This document shows, piece after piece, positions 9,165-19,019 of a stretch of 34,575 bases of DNA. A program made the translations under genes and the position numbers. This DNA comes from an uncultured Clostridia bacterium (GTDB lineage Bacteria; Bacillota; Clostridia; TANB77; CAG-508). Position 1 is the stretch's first letter. Each line of letters starts with the position of its first letter. Below the pieces are notes generated by a model. That model saw only the letters and a list, made by a program, of their open reading frames with translations. It was not told where the DNA came from and made no database searches. The DNA is taken from positions 1 to 34,575 of the forward strand of contig CAKOXG010000012.1 in NCBI GenBank assembly GCA_934130025.1, written 5' to 3'.

Positions 9165-9216
9165 AAAATATGCAGAATTAATAAAATCTGCATATTTTCT
9201 GCATATTTTATTAATT
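9165..9216 (+). terminator. Overlapping palindromes, probable terminator
   Basis: Two perfect 12-pair stems share one base and exclude each other: 9165-9176 with 9187-9198, and 9176-9187 with 9205-9216. The segment TCTGCATATTTT occurs twice in a row within it. It ends the truncated ZIP gene; the alternative folds could also act as an attenuator. Confidence 0.6.
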
Positions 9217-9308
9217 TTATTGAAAATATGGGAAAATTATTATAAAATATATTAGATAGGTAAGTTTAAAAAAATAGATTTATGTATTTAAAGGAAACTT
9301 AATAGAGT

Positions 9309-10967
9309 ATGAAAATTAAAATCGAGAATATGAAAATAAAGCAAGACTTAACAAAACAGGGCGTTTTAGATTTTGCGTGTAAAAAGATGAGAATAAAACA
9401 TGATTTGGTGGAAGACTTCCAAATACTAAAAAAATCAATTGATGCAAGGAATAAAAATGATATATTTTATAATTATTCTGTATTAATTGATGTTAAGGAA
9501 AATAATGTTAGTAAAAGTTTTCTTAAAAATAAGAATTTTAAAATTGTTACCGAGAATGTATTTGAAAGATTGCCAAAAGTAAATGTGATGAAAAAGATTA
9601 GTTATAAACCTGTAATTATTGGAGCGGGTCCTGCCGGATTATTTTGTGCACTTACATTGATTGAAAATGGGATAAAGCCAATTATAATAGAGCAGGGTAG
9701 AAAGGTGGACGAGAGAACAAAAGATGTGGAACTATTTCAAAAAGAGAGGGTTCTTTTAGAATCTTCAAATGTGCAATTTGGTGAGGGAGGAGCTGGAACG
9801 TTTTCAGATGGAAAGCTAACAACTAATTTAAATAGTCCATTATGTAGAGCTGTAATAAATCAATTTATTAAGTTTGGAGCACCAGAGGAAATATCGTATG
9901 TGAATAAACCGCATATTGGGACTGATAACCTTGTAAATATAATTGCTAATATTAGAAATTATATAACGGATAATGGTGGAAAATTTTTATTTGGAACTCA
10001 AGCAACAGATGTAGTCTTAACAGATGGAAAAATTAAATCTGTGGTATGTTGCGATTTGAGCCAACCAAAAGATGCACAGCCAATTGAAATAGCAACTGAT
10101 TGCTTGATTTTAGCTATAGGACATAGTTCAAGAAGATTATTTAAAATTCTGAATGAAAAAAATGTGTATATGGAGCCTAAGAATTTTTCTGTTGGTCTTA
10201 GAATTGAACATAAACAAAAAATGATAAATGAGGCTCAGTATGGCAAAACTACAAAATTAAATCTTCCCCCAGCAGAGTATAAGCTTGTATACCATGGAAA
10301 AGAACATTCTTGTTATACGTTCTGCATGTGCCCTGGGGGAGAAGTTATAGCATCATCTAGTGAAAAGAATACAATTGTAACTAATGGAATGAGTAAATTT
10401 GCAAGAAACGGTGAAAATGCTAATAGTGCAATTTTAGTAAACATTACGCCAAAGGATTTATTAAGCAGTGAAATGGATAAACTGTTAAGAGAACATTTTG
10501 GCCAGAAACTGGAAAAAAATAGCCTTATTGGTATGTATTTTCAAGAAATGCTTGAAGAAAAGGCTTTTTGTTTAGGAGACAATAATTATAATGCTCCAGT
10601 ACAAAAGGTGGGGGATTTTTTGGAAAATAAGAAAACGGAGTTCTTGGGAGAAATAAAGCCTACATATAAACCAGGAGTTACAATGAGTAATTTACGTGAA
10701 ATATTGCCAGAATTTATTGCAAATACACTTGAAGAGGGAATAATGTATTTCGATAAGAAAATAGCGGGATTTGCTAATCCTGATGCAATTCTAACAGGTG
10801 TAGAGACAAGGAGTTCTTCTCCTGTTACAATAAAAAGAAATGAAGAATATATGGCCAGCATAAATGGAATGTATCCTTGTGGAGAAGGAGCAGGATATGC
10901 AGGTGGAATAATGTCTGCTGCAATTGATGGAATAAAAGTTGCAACGGCAATCCTAGAACAGTATTAA
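9309..10967 (+). CDS. FAD-dependent oxidoreductase (COG2509-like), 552 aa
   Basis: An N-terminal domain of about 95 residues (including KKSIDARNKNDIFYNYSV) precedes a Rossmann FAD-binding site, VIIGAGPAGLFCALTLIENG (about 101-120). A glutamate ends the following strand (IIIEQG). Later come FGEGGAGTFSDGKLTT and, near the end, NGMYPCGEGAGYAGGIMSAAIDG, which would close the FAD fold. This domain order is that of the widespread uncharacterised dehydrogenases of COG2509; the substrate is unknown. The ATG at 9309 has only a distant AAGGAA, but starting there keeps the conserved N-terminal domain. It runs 5' of mnmA, 63 bases apart, and may be cotranscribed with it. Confidence 0.85.
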   Translation: MKIKIENMKIKQDLTKQGVLDFACKKMRIKHDLVEDFQILKKSIDARNKNDIFYNYSVLIDVKENNVSKSFLKNKNFKIVTENVFERLPKVNVMKKISYKPVIIGAGPAGLFCALTLIENGIKPIIIEQGRKVDERTKDVELFQKERVLLESSNVQFGEGGAGTFSDGKLTTNLNSPLCRAVINQFIKFGAPEEISYVNKPHIGTDNLVNIIANIRNYITDNGGKFLFGTQATDVVLTDGKIKSVVCCDLSQPKDAQPIEIATDCLILAIGHSSRRLFKILNEKNVYMEPKNFSVGLRIEHKQKMINEAQYGKTTKLNLPPAEYKLVYHGKEHSCYTFCMCPGGEVIASSSEKNTIVTNGMSKFARNGENANSAILVNITPKDLLSSEMDKLLREHFGQKLEKNSLIGMYFQEMLEEKAFCLGDNNYNAPVQKVGDFLENKKTEFLGEIKPTYKPGVTMSNLREILPEFIANTLEEGIMYFDKKIAGFANPDAILTGVETRSSSPVTIKRNEEYMASINGMYPCGEGAGYAGGIMSAAIDGIKVATAILEQY

Positions 10968-11030
10968 ATTGACCATTTTATGATGGTACGATTAATAATG
11001 AATACACCAATAAGTAGAAAGGAAAATATA

Positions 11031-12086
11031 ATGGAACAAAATAAAAGAGTGCTACTTGGAATGAGTGGCGGCGTGGATAGCAGTGTTTCAGCATTACTTT
11101 TAAAAGAGCAGGGGTATGATGTAATTGGAATTACATTAGAACTTTTTGGAGGTACATGTTGCAATACAGATACAATAATGGACGCTAAAGCGGTATGTAA
11201 CTCAATAGGAATACAGCATATTACATATGATTTAAAAAAAGAATTTAAATGTAAAGTAATAGATAATTTTATAGAAGAATATTCTAATCAGAGAACTCCA
11301 AACCCATGTATAGAATGCAATAAATATATGAAATTTGGAGCAATGTACCAAAAGGCTAAGGAGATTGGATGTGAGTACATTGCAACAGGACACTATGCCA
11401 AAATGGAATACTCTGAAGAATATAAGGAATATGTATTAAAAAAAGCCAATAATATAAAAAAAGATCAAAGTTATGTGTTATATAATTTACCAAGAGAATT
11501 ATTGGGAAAAGTAATATTTCCTCTTGGAAATTTTTCATCAAAGGATGAGGTAAGGCAGATAGCAAAAGAAAAAGGATTAAAAGTGGCAAGTAAGCCTGAT
11601 AGCGAAGATATTTGCTTTATACCAGATGGAAATTATAAGAAATTCTTACAGAATAATTCTTTTATAAAAAGTAAAGTTGGTAACATAGTTGATAAAGATG
11701 GTAATATCCTTGGAAAACATACAGGTTTGTACAATTACACTATAGGGCAAAGAAAAGGTCTTGGAATATCAAACAAAGTTCCACTTTTTGTAATAGGCTT
11801 CAATGAAAAGAAAAATGAACTAATAGTTGGAGAAGAGAAGCAATTATATAGAAGAGAAATGAAAGTTTCAGATGTTAACTTAATTCTTTTTGAAAAAATT
11901 GAAAACCCCTTGGAGGTTGATGTAAAAATAAGATATGCTGCAAAACCTGCAAGAGCCCTAATAAACAGTCTCGAAGATGGAACAATTCAAGTTATATTCA
12001 ACGAGGCACAAAGAGGTATAACGCCTGGACAGTCAGCAGTTTTTTATATTGATGATATTGTAGTTGGTGGCGGAAAAATTAAATAA
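11031..12086 (+). CDS. mnmA: tRNA-specific 2-thiouridylase MnmA, 351 aa
   Basis: This enzyme makes the 2-thio group of uridine 34 in tRNA-Lys, -Glu and -Gln, using ATP and a persulfide relay. The PP-loop SGGVDSS is at residues 12-18. The catalytic cysteines are C96 (NPCIECNKYMKFG) and C195 (DSEDICFIPDG). TGHYA and YTIGQRKGLGI, typical of the family, are present. The open frame extends upstream to 10980, but GAAAGGA sits seven bases before the ATG at 11031, and the extra 17 residues do not fit the family. The Cys-rich GGTCC near residue 41 is common in clostridial members. Confidence 0.96.
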   Translation: MEQNKRVLLGMSGGVDSSVSALLLKEQGYDVIGITLELFGGTCCNTDTIMDAKAVCNSIGIQHITYDLKKEFKCKVIDNFIEEYSNQRTPNPCIECNKYMKFGAMYQKAKEIGCEYIATGHYAKMEYSEEYKEYVLKKANNIKKDQSYVLYNLPRELLGKVIFPLGNFSSKDEVRQIAKEKGLKVASKPDSEDICFIPDGNYKKFLQNNSFIKSKVGNIVDKDGNILGKHTGLYNYTIGQRKGLGISNKVPLFVIGFNEKKNELIVGEEKQLYRREMKVSDVNLILFEKIENPLEVDVKIRYAAKPARALINSLEDGTIQVIFNEAQRGITPGQSAVFYIDDIVVGGGKIK

Positions 12087-12102
12087 AAAATCGATACAAG
12101 TA

Positions 12103-12131
12103 TTGACAAAGAATAAAAAAACTAGTATAAT
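12103..12131 (+). promoter_or_regulatory. rpmF promoter
   Basis: A perfect TTGACA (12103-12108), a 17-base spacer and a perfect TATAAT (12126-12131), about 70 bases before the rpmF start. This is one of the best sigma-A-type promoters in the window. Confidence 0.75.
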
Positions 12132-12202
12132 TTTAAAGTACTAATAAAAAGCAATATATTTAAAATATATACATAAGCAAAGCATGTGAGGAGGGAATAA
12201 AG

Positions 12203-12391
12203 ATGGCACAACCAAAAAGAAGATGGTCAAAAGCAAGAACAGGCTTAAGAAGATCTACATGGAAATTAGAAAATAAAAATTTAGTTGAATGCCCACACTG
12301 CCACGAAAAAATGATGCAACATAGAATTTGCCCAAGCTGTGGATACTATGATGGTAGAAAAGTATTATCAACTGAAAACTCAGAAAACTAA
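12203..12391 (+). CDS. rpmF: 50S ribosomal protein L32, 62 aa
   Basis: The basic N-terminus MAQPKRRWSKARTGLRRS is diagnostic of L32, and four cysteines (C30, C33, C43, C46) form the zinc ribbon. It has the normal length and a strong GAGGAGG ribosome site. It has its own promoter and a terminator directly after it. The usual upstream partner (a DUF177/YceD gene) is absent here, so it is monocistronic. Confidence 0.97.
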   Translation: MAQPKRRWSKARTGLRRSTWKLENKNLVECPHCHEKMMQHRICPSCGYYDGRKVLSTENSEN

Positions 12392-12411
12392 TTAATAAAA
12401 TAGAATTTTAG

Positions 12412-12447
12412 TAACAGTACTTAATAAAAGTATTGTTATTTTTTTTT
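12412..12447 (+). terminator. rpmF terminator
   Basis: An 11-pair stem, 12412-12422 with 12428-12438 (one G-T pair), followed by nine T. Confidence 0.85.
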
Positions 12448-12494
12448 CTCAATGTTATAATACCTACAGAAAATAAAGTACAAAGGAAATAATT

Positions 12495-14207
12495 ATGGAT
12501 AAAATATTGAAATATGTAAAAGAAGATAAAATAATACATTATATTATAATTGTTGCAGTATCTTTAATTGCCGCGATTCCACTAATAAGATTAAGAATAT
12601 ATGGCACTGATGATGGATTTATTCACTTATTGAGAATAATTGGCACAGATAATACTATAAAAGATGGAATATTCCCACCATTAATACAAACACACTATGC
12701 AAGAGGGTTTGGATATGCTATGAATTTATTTTATGGTCCGATTGTAACATATGGTCCATTATTATTTAAAACATTCTGTACACATTATTATGATTGCCTT
12801 AAACTTTTTGCTTTTGCAACTATTATCATATCAGGATTTACAATGTATAATTTTTTATGCGAAATTACTAAGAAGCGTGAAATAGCTGTAATTGGGGCAA
12901 TAATTTATATACTGATACCGTATAGATTGGAAACTATATATAATAGGTTTGCAATAGGTGAATTTTCAGCTTACATGTTTTTTCCAATGCTATTTCATGG
13001 GTTATATAATGTCATAAATTCAGATGGAAAAAAGAATCATTATATAATTATTTCAGCAGCAGGATTAATACTGACACACACAATATCTACAGAATATTCA
13101 GCAATATTTGCAGCACTGTATTTAATCTGCCATATTAGAAAATTAAAAAATAAAGAAATCTGGAGAAAACTAATTATTGATGTTGTACTAATATTATTAG
13201 TAACATCGTTTTATACAATACCAATCGTAGAACATAAAATAAATGGAAATTATATTATATTTAATTCTACATCAATGAGATCTTTACCAGAAGATGTACA
13301 AAATTCAGCTTTGAGTCCTATACAATTGGTAAAAGATACAATTGAACCAGAGGGTGTGGATTTTAATATTGGAATGCCATTAATTATATTTTCAATTATT
13401 GGAATTGTGGTGGCAAGCAAAATTTCAGATGATTATAAAGACGAATATTTAAACTTTATTTTAATTGCAATAATTTCATTATTTATGAGTATGAAATTAT
13501 TTCCATGGATTATAATACCACAAATATTGACAAAGCTTCAGTTCGCATGGAGAATGCTCTCGTTTTTTGAATTTGCACTTTCTATAATTTGTGCTATAAA
13601 TTTATATACATTAATTATTCTAATTTCTAATAATAAAGAAAAATTAAAAACAATTCTTGTTTCACTAACTATTATACTTGTCCTTATTTCAATGTCTAAG
13701 GTAAACTATAATTATAAATACGAATCTGCTAAAACATTAGAAGATAAGCAATATGAAGAAATAAGAATTAATGAAAAACGATTATCTATTTGGAGTGTGA
13801 ATAGGGAGTATTTGCCAGCAAATTGCGATTACGATTATATTGAAAATAGAAAACTAGGAACATTGGTACTTTCTGGCGAAGCTGAGATATGTGACGAAAA
13901 TGAAAATGGTTTAAGCCTAGAATTTAATGTTAAAAATGCAAAAGAAGGAACAATAGTAGAATTACCTTATATTTATTATTTGGGATACTCTGCAAATATG
14001 AATGATAATGGTGAAAATAAAAAAATAGATACTTTTGAATCTGAAAATGGCTTTGTTGCAATAAAAATAGGTGAGGATGTTGAGAACGCTCATATAAAAA
14101 TTAGGTATAGTGGAACAATACTTGAAAAAGCAGGATATGTCATATCTGCAGTATCAATATTAGGAATTGTGTGTTTTGAAATTTTTAATAAAAGGAAGAG
14201 TAAATGA
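12495..14207 (+). CDS. Polytopic membrane protein, GT-C/YfhO-like, 570 aa
   Basis: A long hydrophobic protein with about ten to twelve membrane segments and a C-terminal soluble domain of about 150 residues before one last segment. After the first segment comes TDDGFIHLLRIIGT. An acidic DD motif in the first outer loop is a hallmark of GT-C glycosyltransferases and of the PTPS-related (PF10131) and YfhO membrane families. The domain near residues 440-535 ends with PYIYYLGYSANM. It probably moves sugars from a lipid carrier to a surface polymer, but acceptor and donor are unknown. The stop overlaps the next gene by four bases (ATGA), and that gene is a paralog with the same layout. The ribosome site is AAAGGA. 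Confidence 0.7.
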   Translation: MDKILKYVKEDKIIHYIIIVAVSLIAAIPLIRLRIYGTDDGFIHLLRIIGTDNTIKDGIFPPLIQTHYARGFGYAMNLFYGPIVTYGPLLFKTFCTHYYDCLKLFAFATIIISGFTMYNFLCEITKKREIAVIGAIIYILIPYRLETIYNRFAIGEFSAYMFFPMLFHGLYNVINSDGKKNHYIIISAAGLILTHTISTEYSAIFAALYLICHIRKLKNKEIWRKLIIDVVLILLVTSFYTIPIVEHKINGNYIIFNSTSMRSLPEDVQNSALSPIQLVKDTIEPEGVDFNIGMPLIIFSIIGIVVASKISDDYKDEYLNFILIAIISLFMSMKLFPWIIIPQILTKLQFAWRMLSFFEFALSIICAINLYTLIILISNNKEKLKTILVSLTIILVLISMSKVNYNYKYESAKTLEDKQYEEIRINEKRLSIWSVNREYLPANCDYDYIENRKLGTLVLSGEAEICDENENGLSLEFNVKNAKEGTIVELPYIYYLGYSANMNDNGENKKIDTFESENGFVAIKIGEDVENAHIKIRYSGTILEKAGYVISAVSILGIVCFEIFNKRKSK

Positions 14208-15934
14208 AAACAGAAAGAAAAAATTTAAAATATTTTGATAAAATATTTCCTGCATTAGGTATATTACTTGCTTCCATATTTATATGTATTCCTCTTTTAT
14301 GTGAAAATATAAATATATATGTTGATGATGGAATTCAGCACATATGCAGGCTTATAGGAACTGAACAGATGATAAAATCTGGTCAGTTTTTGCCTATGAT
14401 AATGTCAAATTTTTGCAATAATTTTGGCTATTCGTGGAATATATTTTATAGCCCATTAACAGCATATTTACCATTGATATTCAGAATATTTAATTTTACA
14501 TTTGAAAATTGTTTAAAAATATTTATGTTTGTAATAGCACTAGCTTCTGGAATTAGCATGTATAAATTCACACTTAAAATCACAAATAATTGCAATATAG
14601 CAACACTTGCGGCATGCTTATATATACTTGCTCCATATAGAATAACAGATATGTATATGAGAGTTGCAATATCAGAACTTTTTTCATTTGTATTTATACC
14701 CATGGTATTTGACGGGCTATACACAACAATAAACAAAAATGAAAAAACATGGCTGTTAGTTATAGGAGCATCGGGATTAATGCTCACTCACACTGTAATT
14801 TGCATGTATACTGCAATACTAAGCTTAATTTATGTAATTGTTTTTATAAAAAAATTGAATAGAAAAAATATTAAATATCTAATATTAAATTTAATAATTA
14901 TACTTCTAGCTACAAGCTTTTTCTGGGTGGGACTTATACAGCATTATTTTGCAACATCATATGAGGTATTTGTGCCAGGAAGAATGGAGAGAATAGATGT
15001 GCTTGAGAGTTTAAAAGTTGAATTTAAACAATTATTTTCAACTAAAAAGGATTCTTTCATGATATATGAAATTGGATTGATAACTGTTATCGGAATATTA
15101 CTTTCTCCTATTAATGTAGTAAAAATGTTAAAAAATGAAGATCCCATTAATAGTGACAATAATTGGTATTTACTATTTTTACTTTTGGGGATTATTTTGA
15201 CATTTATGACATTAACAATATTTCCATTTGAAAAACTTCCTAAAATTTTTACCATGTTACAATTTTCTTTTAGGCTATTAGAATTTTCAGCATTTTTCTT
15301 ATCGTTTGTTGCAGCCGTAAACTACGGAATGTTAATAAAGAATTTCAAAAAAACGGATGTAATTATTCTAATTACAATTTCAATGCTTCTAATGGTTCCA
15401 TACAAAAATATGCTTCATTATGATAAAACAAATAATGAAGATGAATTAATAAATCCAAGAAGAGTTACCACACAAACTGGAAGAGTACATGCCGGAATGG
15501 CAAGCTTTGAATACCTTCCAAGCAAAGCCTTTAATTGCTTAAAACCCTATGTAGCCAAAAGAGAAGATGTGCCGATAATATTAAACTCATCAAATTTTGA
15601 GATGAAAAGTTATATAAAAAATGGTTCAAATATGCAGGTTACATTTGAAAAAAATAGCACAGCGAGTGAATACACAAAAATAGACATAGAATTGCCATAC
15701 ATTTACTATTTGGGATACAGAGTAAAATTAAATGGGAAAAACATAAAATATATGGAGTCCGAAAATGGTTTTGTTCTTATTAAAGCAGATTCAGAAAATG
15801 ACGAAATAAATATAGAAGTTAAATATACTGGTACAAATTTAATGATTATCTCGTTTTTTGTATCCATATGTACAGTCGGTTTACTTATTGTATATACAAT
15901 TATCTACAAAAGAAAACAAAAAATGAAGGTATAA
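14204..15934 (+). CDS. Paralogous GT-C/YfhO-like membrane protein, 576 aa
   Basis: It shares order and motifs with the gene before it: VDDGIQHICRLIGTEQM after the first segment, GLMLTHTVI in the middle (the partner has GLILTHTIS), and ELPYIYYLGYRVKLNG in the C-terminal domain. The two therefore arose by tandem duplication and have diverged widely. Start and previous stop share four bases, implying coupled translation and perhaps a functional pair. The exact substrate cannot be read. Confidence 0.7.
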   Translation: MKTERKNLKYFDKIFPALGILLASIFICIPLLCENINIYVDDGIQHICRLIGTEQMIKSGQFLPMIMSNFCNNFGYSWNIFYSPLTAYLPLIFRIFNFTFENCLKIFMFVIALASGISMYKFTLKITNNCNIATLAACLYILAPYRITDMYMRVAISELFSFVFIPMVFDGLYTTINKNEKTWLLVIGASGLMLTHTVICMYTAILSLIYVIVFIKKLNRKNIKYLILNLIIILLATSFFWVGLIQHYFATSYEVFVPGRMERIDVLESLKVEFKQLFSTKKDSFMIYEIGLITVIGILLSPINVVKMLKNEDPINSDNNWYLLFLLLGIILTFMTLTIFPFEKLPKIFTMLQFSFRLLEFSAFFLSFVAAVNYGMLIKNFKKTDVIILITISMLLMVPYKNMLHYDKTNNEDELINPRRVTTQTGRVHAGMASFEYLPSKAFNCLKPYVAKREDVPIILNSSNFEMKSYIKNGSNMQVTFEKNSTASEYTKIDIELPYIYYLGYRVKLNGKNIKYMESENGFVLIKADSENDEINIEVKYTGTNLMIISFFVSICTVGLLIVYTIIYKRKQKMKV

Positions 15935-15936
15935 GC

Positions 15937-15965
15937 TTGTTATTTAAGCAATTTTATAGTAAAAT
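15937..15965 (+). promoter_or_regulatory. Possible der promoter
   Basis: TTGTTA (15937-15942), a 17-base spacer and TAAAAT (15960-15965), 42 bases before the der start. It would drive der-plsY-gpsA. Confidence 0.45.
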
Positions 15966-16007
15966 AATTAAGTATTAATTAGTTAAATTTAAGAAAGGAA
16001 AGTAAAA

Positions 16008-17351
16008 ATGGCAAAACCAATGGTAGCAATCGTTGGAAGGCCTAATGTAGGCAAATCAACGTTTTTCAATTATATAATAGGGAAAAGAATATCCATAGTT
16101 GAAGATACTCCAGGTGTTACAAGAGACAGAGTGTATGGAGAATCTAATTGGAGAGGACGAAGTTTTACTCTTGTTGATACTGGAGGTATAGAATTCAGCC
16201 AAGAAGACGATATATCTGTACAAATGAAAGAACAGGCCAATATGGCAATATCAATGGCAGATGTAATAGTATTTGTTACAGATGTAAAGCAGGGGGTAAC
16301 ATCTCAAGATGAAGATATAGCATTAATGCTTAGAAAATCTAAAAAACCAATTATTTTGGTATGCAATAAAGCAGATAATTACGGAAAAGATATACCTGAA
16401 ATATACGAGTTTTACAATCTTGGTTTAGGAGATCCTTTTAGAGTATCTTCTGTAAACGCAATAGGAATTGGTGATGTACTAGATGCAATTTATGAAAAGT
16501 TGCCTCCAAAAACAGAAGACGAAGAACTTGAAACTGAAATTAAAGTTGCAGTAATAGGAAAACCAAATGTTGGAAAATCTTCTTTGGTAAATAAAATTTT
16601 GGGAGAGAACAGATTAATTGTAAGCAATGTGGCTGGAACAACAAGAGACGCAATAGATTCAAGGTTTGAAAACGAGCATGGAAAATATATTTTTATAGAC
16701 ACAGCAGGGCTAAGAAAGCATAGCAAAATAGAAGAAAATATTGAAAAATATAGTGTAGTAAGAACAATGCTTGCAATAGAAAGAGCTGATGTGTGCATAT
16801 TGATGATTGATGCTATGCAGGGTGTAACAGATCAAGATACTAAGATAGCAGGTGAAGCTCATGAAGCAGGTAAAGGTGTGATAATAGCAGTAAATAAATG
16901 GGATGAATATGAAAAGCAAAATGGAACTTTGGAAAAATACACAAAAGAAGTGTATTTGAAATTGCCATATTTGTCATATGCTCCAATAATATTTATATCT
17001 GCAAAAACAGGACAAAGAGTTGATAAGCTTTTTGATATGATTAATAGTGTTGCAAGTCAAAACGCACTTAGAGTTTCAACAGCAGTTTTAAATCAAGTAT
17101 TGGCAGAGGCTATAGCAGTAGTTCAACCACCAACAGACAAAGGAAGAAGGCTAAAACTTTACTATATGACACAGGCTACTACAAAGCCACCTACATTTGT
17201 TGTATTTGTAAATGATAAGAAATTATTCCATTTCTCATATGAAAGATATTTGGTAAATCAATTAAGAAAAGAATTTGGGTTAGTTGGAACACCTGTAAGA
17301 ATAATAGCGAGGGAAAAAATTCAAAAAGGTGAAGGAAGTAATACTAAGTAA
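16008..17351 (+). CDS. der: Ribosome-assembly GTPase Der (EngA), 447 aa
   Basis: It has two tandem GTPase domains. The first has GRPNVGKST (about residue 8), DTPGVTRDR, DTGG and NKAD. The second has GKPNVGKSS (about 183), AGTTRDAID, DTAGLRK and NKWD. A KH-like C-terminal domain follows. Der is essential for 50S maturation. The length is normal and the ribosome site AAGGAAAG is well placed. It is the first gene of a der-plsY-gpsA run, an order common in Clostridia. Confidence 0.97.
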   Translation: MAKPMVAIVGRPNVGKSTFFNYIIGKRISIVEDTPGVTRDRVYGESNWRGRSFTLVDTGGIEFSQEDDISVQMKEQANMAISMADVIVFVTDVKQGVTSQDEDIALMLRKSKKPIILVCNKADNYGKDIPEIYEFYNLGLGDPFRVSSVNAIGIGDVLDAIYEKLPPKTEDEELETEIKVAVIGKPNVGKSSLVNKILGENRLIVSNVAGTTRDAIDSRFENEHGKYIFIDTAGLRKHSKIEENIEKYSVVRTMLAIERADVCILMIDAMQGVTDQDTKIAGEAHEAGKGVIIAVNKWDEYEKQNGTLEKYTKEVYLKLPYLSYAPIIFISAKTGQRVDKLFDMINSVASQNALRVSTAVLNQVLAEAIAVVQPPTDKGRRLKLYYMTQATTKPPTFVVFVNDKKLFHFSYERYLVNQLRKEFGLVGTPVRIIAREKIQKGEGSNTK

Positions 17352-17378
17352 AAAAATATAAAAAGGAGTGTGATTTTT

Positions 17379-18008
17379 ATGGCAACATATATAATAGTTG
17401 CAATTATTGCTTATTTATTAGGAAGTGTGAGTTTCTCTGTTATAATAAGTAAAAAAATGGCAGGATTTGATGTTAGAGAGAAGGGAAGTGGCAATGCAGG
17501 AAGTACAAATGTATTAAGAACTGTAGGGAAAAAAGCCGCAGCACTTACTCTTGTATGTGATTGCTTAAAAGGTGTAATTGCGATTTTAGTAGCTTTTATA
17601 GCTGGAAAAATCTTCAGTAATTTGGATAGTAGTTTGCTAATTCAATTAGCTGGAATATTCGTTGTAGTGGGACATACTTTTCCTGTATTTTTCAAGTTTA
17701 AAGGAGGAAAGGGTGTTGCTACATCGCTTGGAGTACTTCTTATGGTAAATTGGCAAATTGGACTTATTTGTCTTGTATTTGCATTATTATTAATGGCATT
17801 GACAAGAATTGTATCTCTTGGATCAATTGCGGCAGCTATACTATTTCCTGTGTTAACAGTTTTTATTCACACAAATTACTTGGTTAACGGAAATTACATA
17901 ATATTTGCTGTCATATTAGCTGTTCTTGTTGTATTTAATCATAGAACAAATGTAAAAAGACTATTAGAAGGAAAAGAAAACAAATTAAGCTTTAAAGGCA
18001 CAAAATAA
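17379..18008 (+). CDS. plsY: Acyl-phosphate glycerol-3-phosphate acyltransferase PlsY, 209 aa
   Basis: An inner-membrane enzyme that puts the first acyl chain on glycerol-3-phosphate. Family motifs are visible: GSVSFSVIISK, REKGSGNAGSTNVLRT and GHTFPVFFKFKGGKGVATS, between five to six membrane segments. The frame is open from a GTG at 17370, but the ATG at 17379 lies ten bases after AAAAGGAG and is preferred. It sits between der and gpsA, which makes its substrate. Confidence 0.96.
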   Translation: MATYIIVAIIAYLLGSVSFSVIISKKMAGFDVREKGSGNAGSTNVLRTVGKKAAALTLVCDCLKGVIAILVAFIAGKIFSNLDSSLLIQLAGIFVVVGHTFPVFFKFKGGKGVATSLGVLLMVNWQIGLICLVFALLLMALTRIVSLGSIAAAILFPVLTVFIHTNYLVNGNYIIFAVILAVLVVFNHRTNVKRLLEGKENKLSFKGTK

Positions 18009-18029
18009 AAACTGAAGAGAGGAAAAATT

Positions 18030-19013
18030 ATGAAAAAAATAGCAATAATAGGTAGTGGAACTTGGGGAGTTGCATTATCAATACATTTAGCAAACAAGGG
18101 ACATAATATTAAAATATGGTCATTTACAGAAGAAGAAACAAATGCGATAAATAATGAAAGAAAGTGTAAATTTCTTCCTGACGCAGTTATTCCAAAGAAT
18201 GTAACTTGTTTTACAAATATTAAAGAAGTTATAGATGGTAGTGATTTAATACTGCATGTAACCCCTTCTAAATTTGTGAGGGATACAATAAAAAAATATA
18301 AAGAATATATAACTAACCAACCTGTAATAATGTGTGCAAAGGGCTTTGAAGATAAGACTTTAAGCACATTGAGCCAGGTGATAGAAGAAGAGCTTCCAGA
18401 AATTAAATACGGCATATTCTCAGGGCCAAGCCATGCCGAAGAAGTATCTTTAGGAATTCCTACCGCAATAGTAATAGCTTCAAAATCTAAAGAAATTCAA
18501 GAACTAGTTCAAGACGTATTTATGAACGAAAGAATGAGAGTTTATACATCAGATGATGTAATAGGAGTGGAACTTGGAGGAGCCCTAAAAAATATAATTG
18601 CTTTTTGTGCGGGAATTGCAACAGAAATAAATTTAGGAGATAATAGCTTTGCAGCCCTTATAACAAGAGGACTTGTTGAAATAACAAGGCTTGGAGAAGC
18701 AATGGGGGGAAGGCACGATACTTTTTATGGATTGTCAGGACTGGGAGATTTAATAGTTACATGTATGAGCGAACACTCTAGAAATAGAAGAGCTGGCAGA
18801 CTAATTGGAAAAGGATATACTGTAGAGCAGGCAAGAAATGAAATCGGTATGGTAATTGAAAGTATAGATAATATTGATGTTGCCTATAAATTGGCAAAAA
18901 AATATAATATTGAAATGCCAATAGTAAATGCTGTATATGATGTGTTATATAACAATCTCAATCCAAGAGAAGCTGTAACAATGCTTATGACAAGAAAAAG
19001 AAAAAGCGAATAG
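18030..19013 (+). CDS. gpsA: Glycerol-3-phosphate dehydrogenase GpsA, 327 aa
   Basis: NAD(P)H-dependent reduction of dihydroxyacetone phosphate supplies glycerol-3-phosphate for phospholipids. The N-terminal nucleotide site is IIGSGTWGVALSIHL. GIFSGPSHAEEV, ELGGALKNIIAFCAGI (catalytic Lys) and GLGDLIVTCMSEHSRNRR follow. It is full length with a strong GAGAGGA site. It ends the der-plsY-gpsA run, and a convergent gene follows within a few bases. Confidence 0.97.
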   Translation: MKKIAIIGSGTWGVALSIHLANKGHNIKIWSFTEEETNAINNERKCKFLPDAVIPKNVTCFTNIKEVIDGSDLILHVTPSKFVRDTIKKYKEYITNQPVIMCAKGFEDKTLSTLSQVIEEELPEIKYGIFSGPSHAEEVSLGIPTAIVIASKSKEIQELVQDVFMNERMRVYTSDDVIGVELGGALKNIIAFCAGIATEINLGDNSFAALITRGLVEITRLGEAMGGRHDTFYGLSGLGDLIVTCMSEHSRNRRAGRLIGKGYTVEQARNEIGMVIESIDNIDVAYKLAKKYNIEMPIVNAVYDVLYNNLNPREAVTMLMTRKRKSE

Positions 19014-19019
19014 AATAAT

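Noticed and set aside
17939..18415. 158-aa minus-strand frame across plsY and gpsA
   Set aside because: It is opposite two conserved genes and has a hydrophobic composition typical of antisense frames.
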